Assembly: GCA_018378255.1 (NCBI GenBank)
Contig: JAGZXV010000245.1
Location: 1-7,409, forward strand
DNA length: 7,409 nt
DNA from: Clostridiaceae bacterium
Lineage (GTDB): Bacteria; Bacillota; Clostridia; Lachnospirales; Lachnospiraceae
Direction of reading: 5' to 3'
Below are positions 1 through 5,717 of the stretch, one piece after another. Every line of letters starts with the position of its first letter. The stretch's first letter is position 1. A program made the translations under genes and the position numbers. Under the pieces are notes generated by a model that searched no databases, was not told where the DNA came from, and was given only the letters and a program-made list of their open reading frames with translations.

Positions 1-1178
1 TGTGCCCGGTCAACTCCCTGACTGAAAAAGAAGAATACCAGCAGGTCAAAGCCGCTGTGAATGACCCGGAATCCATCGTCATCTTCAGCACTTCCCCCTC
101 TGTCCGGGTCGGACTTGGAGAAGCCTTCGGCATGCCGAACGGAAGTTTTGTGGAAGGAAAGATGATCTCCGCTCTGCGGGCGCTGGGAGGCGACTACATA
201 CTGGACACGAATTTCGCCGCCGACCTGACCATAATGGAAGAAGCCTCTGAACTGGTATCACGGGTTCAGGGCAAATCTGCTCCCCTTCCTCAATTCACCA
301 GCTGCTGCCCAGCCTGGGTTAAATTCGTAGAAACCTTTTATCCCGACCTGCGAAGCCATATCTCTACCGTAAAAAGCCCCATAGGAATGCAGGGCCCCAG
401 CATCAAAACATATTTTGCCAAACAGATGGGCATTGATCCGAAAAAGATCGTCAACGTAGCCCTCACCCCCTGCACCGCTAAAAAATTTGAGATACGCCGT
501 GAAGAAATGAATGCCGCCGGAAGATATCACGGTATAGAAGATATGCGCGACATGGATTACGTAATCACCACAAGAGAACTTGCCAAATGGATGAAAGAAG
601 AAAACATCCAATTAAAAGGCCTTCCCGAAGGAACCTACGATTCCCTCATGGGCACCGCATCCGGCTCAGGCGTAATCTTCGGCAACACTGGCGGCGTCAT
701 GGAAGCCGCAGCCAGAACTGCCTACTATCTGATCACCGGCGAAAATCCGCCCAAAGATTACTACTCCCTCGTTCCCCTGCGCGGAGTGGACGGCATAAAA
801 GAAGCCTCTGTAACCATAAACGGCATTTCCCTTAAAATCGCCGTAATTCATGAAATCAAAAACGCCGTTCCTGTTCTCGAACAATTGAGAAACGGCAGCA
901 GCCCTTATGATTTCATCGAAGTGATGACCTGCCGCGGCGGCTGCATCGGAGGCGGCGGCCAGCCCAAAACCGAAGTCCCCCTGACCGACATGGTCCGCTT
1001 CGCCAGAATAGCCTCCCTCTACAACCGGGACAGTTCCATGCCCCTCCGCCTAAGCCACGAAAACCCTGATATATTAAAAATTTACAATGACTTTTATGAA
1101 ACCCCTTTGAGCTCCAAAGCCGAAACCCTCCTCCACACCCACTACATAGACCGCAGCTCCGACTTAAACTCACTTTAA
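1..1178 (+). CDS. [FeFe]-hydrogenase catalytic subunit, 5'-truncated
   Basis: Iron-only hydrogenase that interconverts protons plus electrons and H2 at the H-cluster, normally cytoplasmic and fed by ferredoxin. The frame is open from base 3 through the window edge, so the N-terminus is missing. The first visible residues, CPVNSL, look like the last cysteine of a [4Fe-4S] ferredoxin-type domain. The three H-cluster motifs are present: TSCCPAWVK (cysteines at 303-308), TPCTAKKFE (Cys at 471-473) and CRGGCIGGGGQP (cysteines at 930-932 and 942-944). By homology these supply the four cubane ligands and the proton-relay cysteine. The last ~60 residues match the fused small-subunit domain (ARIASLYNRD onward). 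Ala in TSCCPAW, Thr before PCT and CRGGC instead of CPGGC depart from the classic group A enzyme; from memory they fit group B clostridial hydrogenases. No maturase (HydEFG) or electron-transfer partner is visible. A GTG at 57 is internal and not the start. Confidence 0.95.
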   Translation, partial: CPVNSLTEKEEYQQVKAAVNDPESIVIFSTSPSVRVGLGEAFGMPNGSFVEGKMISALRALGGDYILDTNFAADLTIMEEASELVSRVQGKSAPLPQFTSCCPAWVKFVETFYPDLRSHISTVKSPIGMQGPSIKTYFAKQMGIDPKKIVNVALTPCTAKKFEIRREEMNAAGRYHGIEDMRDMDYVITTRELAKWMKEENIQLKGLPEGTYDSLMGTASGSGVIFGNTGGVMEAAARTAYYLITGENPPKDYYSLVPLRGVDGIKEASVTINGISLKIAVIHEIKNAVPVLEQLRNGSSPYDFIEVMTCRGGCIGGGGQPKTEVPLTDMVRFARIASLYNRDSSMPLRLSHENPDILKIYNDFYETPLSSKAETLLHTHYIDRSSDLNSL

Positions 1179-1186
1179 ATCCAAAC

Positions 1187-1237
1187 AAAAAGGCAGATAA
1201 ACACTGAATTCCGAATCAGTGTTTATCTGCCTTTTTT
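1187..1237. terminator. Bidirectional intrinsic terminator between hydrogenase and uxuB-type gene
   Basis: A perfect 16-bp stem (1192-1207 with 1216-1231) has an 8-base loop. It is flanked by an A-run on the left and six Ts on the right, which extend the pairing to 21 bp. Read rightwards it ends the hydrogenase transcript 9 bp after its stop codon. Read leftwards the A-run becomes a U-tract that can end the uxu operon, whose last gene stops at 1319. The remaining 80 bp up to 1318 hold only small GC-rich self-complementary pieces. Confidence 0.93.
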
Positions 1238-1318
1238 GCATCTGTTTGTTCAGAGTGTGTCTGCATCCCTGCCGGGTCTACCCGCCCTTTGGACGGACGA
1301 TTGCAGAATAACTATTTT

Positions 1319-2167
1319 TTACACTCCTGAATACGCAGAGAAGCCTCCATCAACCGGTATCACAACCCCATTGACAAATCCAGCTGCCTGATTATTGAGC
1401 AGATACAATAAAGTCCCGTTCAATTCTTCAGCCTCGCCAAATCTGCCCATAGGAGTTGCCGCCAGGATCTTAGCGGTTCTCGCCGTAGCGCTTCCGTCTT
1501 CATTGAACAGCAGCTTTTCATTCTGCTTTGTAACGAAAAATCCGGGTGCGATTGCATTTACGCGGATATCGGTTTTGGAAAAATGAACTGCCAGCCACTG
1601 GGTAAAGTTGCTGATCGCAGCCTTTGCCCCGCTGTATGCAGGAATCTTTGTGAGCGGTGTAAATGCATTCATGGATGAGATGTTAACGATATTGCAGCCT
1701 TTCCTCTCCACCATGTCCTTTGCAAATATCTGGGTCGGCAGCAGGGTTCCGATGAAGTTTAAGTTAAAGACAAACTCCACTCCGCCCTGATCCAGATCAA
1801 AGAAGGAAACCGTATCCGCTTCTATATCACCAATTTCAAAATATTCTTTCGTCGTCTGGGCTTTCGCATTGTTTCCGCCTGCTCCGTTGATTAAAATATC
1901 ACATGGGCCAAGGTCCACCAAAACTTTGGCATGAGTTTCCTCCAGACTGTTTCTGTCCAGAACATTGGTTTTATATGCTCTTGCAGTGCCGCCTGCCGAC
2001 TGAATGTCATCCGCTACCTGTTTAGCAGCCTCTTCGTTCAAATCCAGCACAGCCACCTTCGCACCTGCTTCTGCAAGAGTTTTCGCGAACATACCGCAAA
2101 GAACTCCGCCTGCGCCTGTTACAACCGCCACTTTACCCGTTAAATCTGTTCCAAATGATAATCCCAT
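1319..2167 (-). CDS. uxuB: SDR-family D-mannonate oxidoreductase (fructuronate reductase)
   Basis: Short-chain dehydrogenase of 282 aa. The cofactor-binding glycine motif TGAGGVLCG is at residues 17-25, with an acidic residue after strand 2 (VLDLN, Asp42) suggesting NAD(H) preference. The NNAG-like element is INGAGG (93-98), the catalytic Ser lies in NISSM (162-166), and YSGAK (178-182) supplies Tyr178 and Lys182. The C-terminal PVDGGFSAYSGV is typical of the family. The specific call rests on context: it follows uxuA in the same direction after 99 bp. B. subtilis and other Firmicutes use an SDR (YjmF/UxuB) for NAD-dependent fructuronate/mannonate interconversion instead of the unrelated enterobacterial UxuB. 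The start ATG at 2167 is preceded by AAAGGAAAG at a longer than usual distance, so translation may be modest or partly coupled. If the context is misleading, it could be a gluconate 5-dehydrogenase-like SDR. The symbol is tentative. Confidence 0.85.
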   Translation of the reverse strand: MGLSFGTDLTGKVAVVTGAGGVLCGMFAKTLAEAGAKVAVLDLNEEAAKQVADDIQSAGGTARAYKTNVLDRNSLEETHAKVLVDLGPCDILINGAGGNNAKAQTTKEYFEIGDIEADTVSFFDLDQGGVEFVFNLNFIGTLLPTQIFAKDMVERKGCNIVNISSMNAFTPLTKIPAYSGAKAAISNFTQWLAVHFSKTDIRVNAIAPGFFVTKQNEKLLFNEDGSATARTAKILAATPMGRFGEAEELNGTLLYLLNNQAAGFVNGVVIPVDGGFSAYSGV

Positions 2168-2266
2168 GATATATACCCGCTTTCCTTTTATTTTCTACCG
2201 CTTCTGCGGCACCGCTAAACCTTATTGGCAATTTCCACTATTAAAATGCTTCCGGCCAGACAGACC

Positions 2267-3313
2267 TCAGCTCATCTTTTCAATCGCTTCCCATAAACCA
2301 TTGATATAGGTTGCTCCAAGGGCCCTGTCATAGAGGCCATATCCGGCGCGTCCCGTCTCTCCCCAGATCATCCGTCCGTGATCCGGTCTCACATAGCCGG
2401 TAAAGCCATTGTCATGAAGCGCTTTTAAAATAGCAAACATATCCAGAGAACCGCAGCTGGAAAGGTGCGCCCTCTCTTCAAAGCCGTTTTCCAGCACAGC
2501 TACATTTCTCACATGTGCAAAATGGATTCTGCCCATAGCCGCGTACTTTCCGGCCATTCTCACAACATCGTTCTTTCCAGAACATCCCAGGGAACCGGTG
2601 CAGAGTGTGATTCCGTTGTGGGGATCGTCCACCAGTTTCAGGAATTTATCCAGATTCTCTTCACAGGTGATGATTCTTGGAAGTCCGAAAATGCTCCAGC
2701 ATGGATCATCCTCGTGAATTGCCATATTCACATCGCATTCGGCAGCTACAGGGATAATTGCTTCCAGGAAATATTTCAGGTTGTTCCAAAGATCCTCTTC
2801 GCTCATCGCGTTGTATTCTGCCACAACCGCCTTCAAACCGTCCCTTGTGTAGCTGGAATCCCAGCCAGGAAGGGTTAAATCGCTTTCACTTTCCAGCGGA
2901 TTCACCTGATCCACCTGCTCCTGATAATAGACAAGAGATGTGGAACCGTCGTCCAGAACGTGATCTAACTGGGTTCTCGTCCAGTCGAATACCGGCATGA
3001 AATTGTAACAGATGCATTTAATTCCCGCTTCTGCCACGCGGCGGATGTTTTCACAGTAGTTGGCAATGTATTTATCCCTGCTTGGTTTGCCCAGCTTGAT
3101 ATCCTCGTGCACCGGTATGCTTTCGATCACGTCAAAAGCAAGCCCTGCGTCCTCCACCATTTTCTTCAGTTTGGCAATGCTCTCTCTGCTCCAGACCTCA
3201 CCTACAGGCACATCGTAAACTGCCGTTACAATTGAATTCATACCCGGTATCTGTCTGATATTCTCCAGAGTCACCTTATCGTCTTCACCATACCATCTGA
3301 ATGATAATTTCAT
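2267..3313 (-). CDS. uxuA: Mannonate dehydratase
   Basis: Cytoplasmic enzyme that dehydrates D-mannonate to 2-keto-3-deoxy-D-gluconate, a late step of hexuronate breakdown. The 348-aa product starts MKLSFRWYG, a typical UxuA N-terminus, and is the usual length for the shorter bacterial form. Residues expected to bind the Mn2+/Fe2+ ion and substrate are present in their usual setting: His200 (AIHEDDP), Cys238 (TLCTGSLG), His267 (HFAHVRN) and Asp311-His312 (VRPDHGR). The C-terminal GYGLYDRALGATYINGLWEA is also characteristic. I chose the ATG at 3313 because it has GGAGG five bases upstream and gives the conserved N-terminus. The in-frame ATG at 3325 overlaps that Shine-Dalgarno sequence and would add MEEK. 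It is the first gene of the operon with the downstream SDR and diverges from the AraC gene. Confidence 0.95.
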   Translation of the reverse strand: MKLSFRWYGEDDKVTLENIRQIPGMNSIVTAVYDVPVGEVWSRESIAKLKKMVEDAGLAFDVIESIPVHEDIKLGKPSRDKYIANYCENIRRVAEAGIKCICYNFMPVFDWTRTQLDHVLDDGSTSLVYYQEQVDQVNPLESESDLTLPGWDSSYTRDGLKAVVAEYNAMSEEDLWNNLKYFLEAIIPVAAECDVNMAIHEDDPCWSIFGLPRIITCEENLDKFLKLVDDPHNGITLCTGSLGCSGKNDVVRMAGKYAAMGRIHFAHVRNVAVLENGFEERAHLSSCGSLDMFAILKALHDNGFTGYVRPDHGRMIWGETGRAGYGLYDRALGATYINGLWEAIEKMS

Positions 3314-3343
3314 CTTTTCCTCCATTCCGCCGCCTAACGGCTC

Positions 3344-3374
3344 TGCTCAAATTCATCCTACTCTCATTTGAGCA
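3344..3374. promoter_or_regulatory. 9-bp inverted repeat in the uxuA leader
   Basis: TGCTCAAAT (3344-3352) and ATTTGAGCA (3366-3374) are perfect inverted repeats 13 bases apart. They lie between the predicted uxuA transcription start (about 3395) and the uxuA start codon. The site may be a DNA operator or an mRNA stem-loop in the 5' leader; the sequence alone does not decide. No U-tract follows, so it is not an obvious attenuator. Confidence 0.5.
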
Positions 3375-3401
3375 TTTTCACGTTTTCTTGTTTCTGGTCT
3401 C

Positions 3402-3430
3402 ATTATAACAAAACTGCCTCCAAATACCAT
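3402..3430 (-). promoter_or_regulatory. uxuA promoter (extended -10)
   Basis: On the minus strand a perfect TATAAT (3407-3402) is preceded by TGT, forming an extended -10 element (TGTTATAAT). The hexamer 17 bases upstream (ATGGTA, 3430-3425) is a poor -35. That combination is common for activator-dependent or extended -10 promoters. Transcription would start near 3395, giving a leader of about 82 nt. Confidence 0.65.
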
Positions 3431-3450
3431 TGATATAATTGCCGTTCACA

Positions 3451-3479
3451 TTGCAAAAGTTGCTGTAATGCACTATAAT
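3451..3479 (+). promoter_or_regulatory. Promoter of the AraC-family regulator
   Basis: TTGCAA (3451-3456), a 17-bp spacer and a perfect TATAAT (3474-3479) form a strong sigma-A-type promoter. Transcription would start near 3486, about 27 nt before the chosen start codon at 3513. The competing in-frame ATG at 3468 lies inside the spacer and so upstream of the predicted transcript. Confidence 0.75.
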
Positions 3480-3512
3480 AAATACAATCATTCATGTCAG
3501 AAAGGAACCCTG

Positions 3513-4397
3513 ATGAAAAAAGATCTCTCCACCGGATTTGATACCAGGCAGTATATGATGCCCGGGGACTATGAAATTTTTTATTATAATGATGCCAGGA
3601 TCAACCGGATCTCGGCCCATTCCCACAGCCACTATGAATTCTATTTTTTTATGGAAGGCGACATGGATTATGAAGTGAACGGGATCACCTATTCCCTGCA
3701 ATATGGGGATTATATGCTGATTCCGCCTAAAATCCTTCATCAGCCCCATTTTCACAGCGACGATATCCCTTACCGGCGTTTTGTTTTCTGGATGAATCCG
3801 TCCTATTTTGACAAGCTCTGCCAGATTGGACAGGATTTTGCCTATGGTTATGATTATGCCCTGAAAAACCAGCATTATCACTTCCGGCCGGATTTTATTA
3901 CGGCACAGGAAATCCAGGGCCGTCTTTTGGATTTGATCGAAGAATGCAATGGAAACCGGCCATTTAAAGAGATGCAGACCCAGCTGATGAGCGCTTCCTT
4001 TCTGCTCTATATCAACCGTTTAAGCTATGATCTTCTCCACCAGGTTCCGCCGTCTTATGAAAATGTGCTCTACTTAAACCTGTGTGATTATATCAATAAC
4101 CACTTGGATGAAGACCTTTCTTTAGAACAGCTTGCTTCCTTTTTTTATGTGAGCAAATACCATATTTCCCATATTTTTAAAGACAATATGGGCATCTCCC
4201 TTCACCAGTACATCACGAAAAAACGGCTTCAGGCAAGCAAAAACGGAATTCTCTCAGGAATTCCGTTTGGACAGGTTTACCAGCAATATGGCTTTAACGA
4301 TTACACCAGTTTCTACCGGGCGTTTAAAAAGGAGTTCGGCTCCTCCCCAAAAGAGTTTAAAGAACAGCATAAAATGCCGGAGGACTACGTCATGTAG
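3513..4397 (+). CDS. AraC-family transcriptional regulator, probable uxu operon regulator
   Basis: A 294-aa DNA-binding protein with the usual two-part AraC layout. The N-terminal cupin-like sensing domain shows HSHSHYEF (about 36-43) and LIPPKILHQPHF (about 69-80). The C-terminal ~100 residues carry two helix-turn-helix units: SLEQLASFFYVSKYHISHIF (about 203-222), then the segment from PFGQVYQQYGF to GSSPKEF (about 251-282). The latter is the AraC signature region. Start choice: ATG 3513 has AGAAAGGA seven bases upstream and follows the predicted promoter; the ATG 45 bases earlier falls between the -35 and -10 elements. It is transcribed divergently from uxuA across 199 bp, so control of the uxu operon in response to a hexuronate or mannonate-type ligand is a reasonable inference. 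The ligand cannot be read from sequence. The stop codon sits inside the downstream hairpin. Confidence 0.9.
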   Translation: MKKDLSTGFDTRQYMMPGDYEIFYYNDARINRISAHSHSHYEFYFFMEGDMDYEVNGITYSLQYGDYMLIPPKILHQPHFHSDDIPYRRFVFWMNPSYFDKLCQIGQDFAYGYDYALKNQHYHFRPDFITAQEIQGRLLDLIEECNGNRPFKEMQTQLMSASFLLYINRLSYDLLHQVPPSYENVLYLNLCDYINNHLDEDLSLEQLASFFYVSKYHISHIFKDNMGISLHQYITKKRLQASKNGILSGIPFGQVYQQYGFNDYTSFYRAFKKEFGSSPKEFKEQHKMPEDYVM

Positions 4398-4406
4398 CCC
4401 TCCGGC
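4376..4406. terminator. Hairpin between the convergent AraC gene and azlD
   Basis: GCCGGAGG (4376-4383) pairs with CCTCCGGC (4399-4406). Inside, after a single mismatch, CTAC (4385-4388) pairs with GTAG (4394-4397) around a 5-base loop. The AraC gene's last codons and its TAG stop lie within the stem. T-runs are weak on both sides (CTCTTT rightwards, ATTTTAT leftwards), so termination could be incomplete. A bidirectional role fits the two converging genes, whose stops are only 18 bp apart. Confidence 0.55.
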
Positions 4407-4415
4407 GCCGCTCTT

Positions 4416-4748
4416 TCAGGCAAATACAACCTGAACCAATATCATATAGATCACCGTGCCTGCTCCGATGCTGAGAAGGGAATTGCCCTTCCACCGATGG
4501 AGGACAACGATCAGCAGCACAGCGATCAGCTCCGGCAGGGAATGGGGATAAGTTTGAAAGGAAATTCCCTTAAGACAGTAGACCACCAAAAGTCCGATTG
4601 TGGCATAAGGCAGGGTCTTTCCAAGAAATTCCACGTACTTAGGCGTCTTTTTTCCTGCGGGAAACAGGAGAAAAGGAAGAAAACGGGTGATTACCGTACC
4701 GGCTGCGAGAGCTGCGATGATTACAATTCCCAGCGTCATATCATTCAT
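4416..4748 (-). CDS. azlD: AzlD-family branched-chain amino acid export subunit
   Basis: Small 110-aa membrane protein with about four hydrophobic segments (roughly residues 5-25, 46-62, 72-85 and 90-109). It carries the AzlD hallmark TRFLPFLLFP (21-30), and its length is normal for the family. AzlD proteins work with the larger AzlC permease; homologous pairs such as BrnFE export branched-chain amino acids and methionine from the cytoplasm. Its ATG overlaps the end of azlC by 8 bp (ATGAATGA contains the azlC TGA), which indicates translational coupling. A GGGAGG lies 11 bases upstream inside azlC. Substrate is inferred from family and partner only. Confidence 0.93.
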   Translation of the reverse strand: MNDMTLGIVIIAALAAGTVITRFLPFLLFPAGKKTPKYVEFLGKTLPYATIGLLVVYCLKGISFQTYPHSLPELIAVLLIVVLHRWKGNSLLSIGAGTVIYMILVQVVFA

Positions 4749-5442
4749 TTTCAGTCTTTCCTCCCTTCTTATATTTCATGGTCAGGATCACCAAGATCAA
4801 AACCATAGACGGTATGATAAAGGCGTCCGGCCCCCATATCCTAAGACAGACCACAGAGGCCAGCACACCGATTACTGCAGAAACATGGCCTTCCCTGGCC
4901 TTCCACTGATCCACAAAAATCACAATGAACAGAGCCGTCAGAGCAAAATCAAGCCCCGTCGTATCGAATGTTATCAGATTGCCCAGCAGCGCCCCGATCA
5001 GGGTTCCCGCCACCCAATAACACTGATCCAAAAGGGAAGCCCACAGATAAACCCAGTCTTTATCCAGCGTACCCGGCACCCGTTCGTTGCACAGAACGGA
5101 AAATGTTTCATCTGTCAGGGCAAAGATCAGATAGGGCTTGAATTTTTTAACATCCCTGTATTTATCCAGCATGGATATCCCATAGAATAAATGCCTGGCA
5201 TTGATCATCAGGGCCATCAAAAAAGCGGTTAAAGGGCTGACGGCCGCCACCAGCAGCGTAATTCCCACATACTGCAGGCTTCCTGCGTAAACAAAGATGC
5301 TCATCGCCAGCGCCCACCAGATTCCATATCCATTTACATTCATTAAAATTCCATATGCCGCTCCCAAAAACAGATAGCCCACCATGACCGGTACAGTCCT
5401 CGGAAACGCATATTTTAAAGCTGCTGTCCTTTTATTTTCCAT
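4741..5442 (-). CDS. azlC: AzlC-family branched-chain amino acid export permease
   Basis: Integral membrane protein of 233 aa, the large subunit of the AzlCD exporter. Family signatures visible are YAGSLQY (52-58), NARHLFYG (81-88), TDETFS (110-115) and GLDFALTALFIVI (163-175), all within hydrophobic stretches. Length is typical. The start at 5442 is preferred because GGAGG lies five bases upstream. The in-frame ATG at 5454 is the one that overlaps this Shine-Dalgarno sequence and has no ribosome site of its own. It is the first gene of a two-gene operon with azlD. The transcript probably begins near 5658 and so has an unusually long leader with self-complementary segments. Regulation by a protein at the promoter dyad, by the leader, or both is plausible. 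The transported substrate is inferred from homologues. Confidence 0.94.
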   Translation of the reverse strand: MENKRTAALKYAFPRTVPVMVGYLFLGAAYGILMNVNGYGIWWALAMSIFVYAGSLQYVGITLLVAAVSPLTAFLMALMINARHLFYGISMLDKYRDVKKFKPYLIFALTDETFSVLCNERVPGTLDKDWVYLWASLLDQCYWVAGTLIGALLGNLITFDTTGLDFALTALFIVIFVDQWKAREGHVSAVIGVLASVVCLRIWGPDAFIIPSMVLILVILTMKYKKGGKTENE

Positions 5443-5658
5443 AATATCCTCCATGCCGGAGCATTTTGCTGTGCAGACAAGCTCCCGGAGGTATCTAAAC
5501 TTCCATCCCTGCCGGCTGAGGTCCTAATTTGCGGCTCCGGCACAAATATTAGGTGTCTGCCCCTTTTTTCTTGCGTAATTCTGCCAATTTTCGTATACTA
5601 GATTGTGTTTATAAGCTATCTTTTGTCAGCTAAGCGTCATACTCTAAAAAGGCCATTA
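5443..5658 (-). promoter_or_regulatory. Long potentially structured 5' leader of azlC
   Basis: About 215 nt separate the predicted azlC transcription start from its ATG. On the RNA strand, GCAGACA (5560-5554) can pair with TGTCTGC (5479-5473) and enclose the rest. Within it, a hairpin at 5553-5523 has 9 bp with a 2-base bulge. Its loop contains TGCCGGAGC (5542-5534), a perfect 9-base complement of GCTCCGGCA (5462-5454) directly before the azlC Shine-Dalgarno GGAGG. The same loop can alternatively pair with CCGGCA (5515-5510). A short CTCC/GGAG pairing could mask the ribosome site. There is no U-tract terminator before azlC, so any control would be translational. I do not recognise a known riboswitch or a T-box. 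The 5' half of this stretch overlaps the plus-strand promoter and shows no clear structure. Confidence 0.45.
5571..5599 (+). promoter_or_regulatory. Probable promoter of the radical SAM gene
   Basis: TTGCGT (5571-5576), a 17-bp spacer and TATACT (5594-5599) match a sigma-A promoter on the plus strand. The start would be near 5606, leaving a leader of about 112 nt before the ATG at 5718. I found no better-matching promoter nearer to the gene. A GAGGTG ribosome site lies five bases before that ATG. Confidence 0.55.
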
Positions 5659-5664
5659 GAAATT

Positions 5665-5693
5665 ATTTTACAGAGAATCCGATTCTTTGTCAA
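5665..5693 (-). promoter_or_regulatory. azlCD promoter
   Basis: On the minus strand a perfect TTGACA (5693-5688) is followed by a 17-bp spacer and TAAAAT (5670-5665), a near-consensus sigma-A promoter directed at azlC. Transcription would start near 5658. The whole spacer is occupied by an inverted repeat (separate entry), which suggests repression at this promoter. Confidence 0.7.
5671..5689. promoter_or_regulatory. Dyad operator candidate inside the azlCD promoter
   Basis: AGAATC-C-GATTCT (5674-5686) is a perfect 6-1-6 palindrome. Allowing one mismatch it extends to CA...TG, giving 8 of 9 matched pairs over 5671-5689. It fills the spacer between the -35 and -10 of the azlCD promoter, a position where a dimeric repressor would block RNA polymerase. 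No regulator gene lies next to azlCD other than the AraC gene beyond azlD, so the binding protein is unknown. Confidence 0.5.
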
Positions 5694-5717
5694 TCAGATA
5701 AGAAATGAGGTGATCAA

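Noticed and set aside
258..611. Open frames antisense to the hydrogenase (258-611, 666-884 and 913-1188 on the minus strand) and a plus-strand frame at 587-835.
   Set aside because: They lie fully or almost fully within a gene with clear catalytic motifs, have biased low-complexity translations and no convincing ribosome sites.
1238..1318. Self-complementary GC-rich pieces (for example CGGGT-CT-ACCCG) downstream of the SDR gene.
   Set aside because: Loops are too small or stems too short, and the strong terminator at 1187-1237 already explains the end of the operon.
2198..2209. Small hairpin CCGC-TTCT-GCGG in the gap between uxuA and the SDR gene.
   Set aside because: The stem is only 4 bp and no U-tract follows on the minus strand, so there is no support for an internal terminator. 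The two genes are treated as one operon.
2465..3000. Plus-strand frames opposite uxuA (2465-2878, 2758-3000) and the SDR (1395-1586, 1608-1790, 1931-2143, 2004-2309).
   Set aside because: Shadows of strongly conserved genes on the other strand; the translations resemble no family.
3436..3451. Possible CcpA cre site (minus strand ATGTGAACGGCAATTA) upstream of uxuA.
   Set aside because: The left half matches the cre consensus well, but the right half lacks the CA ending and one W position. The match is too weak to claim without a genome-wide motif model.
4497..5190. Plus-strand frames opposite azlD and azlC (4497-4808, 4687-5190).
   Set aside because: They are antisense to recognisable membrane proteins, and their charged, His- and Gln-rich translation is what hydrophobic genes give in reverse.
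5443..5658. T-box or amino acid attenuator upstream of azlC.
   Set aside because: No T-box core (AGGGTGG-type) sequence, no terminator with U-tract before azlC, and no leader peptide rich in Leu, Ile or Val codons. The only short frames (for example MTLS at 5640) are unconvincing.
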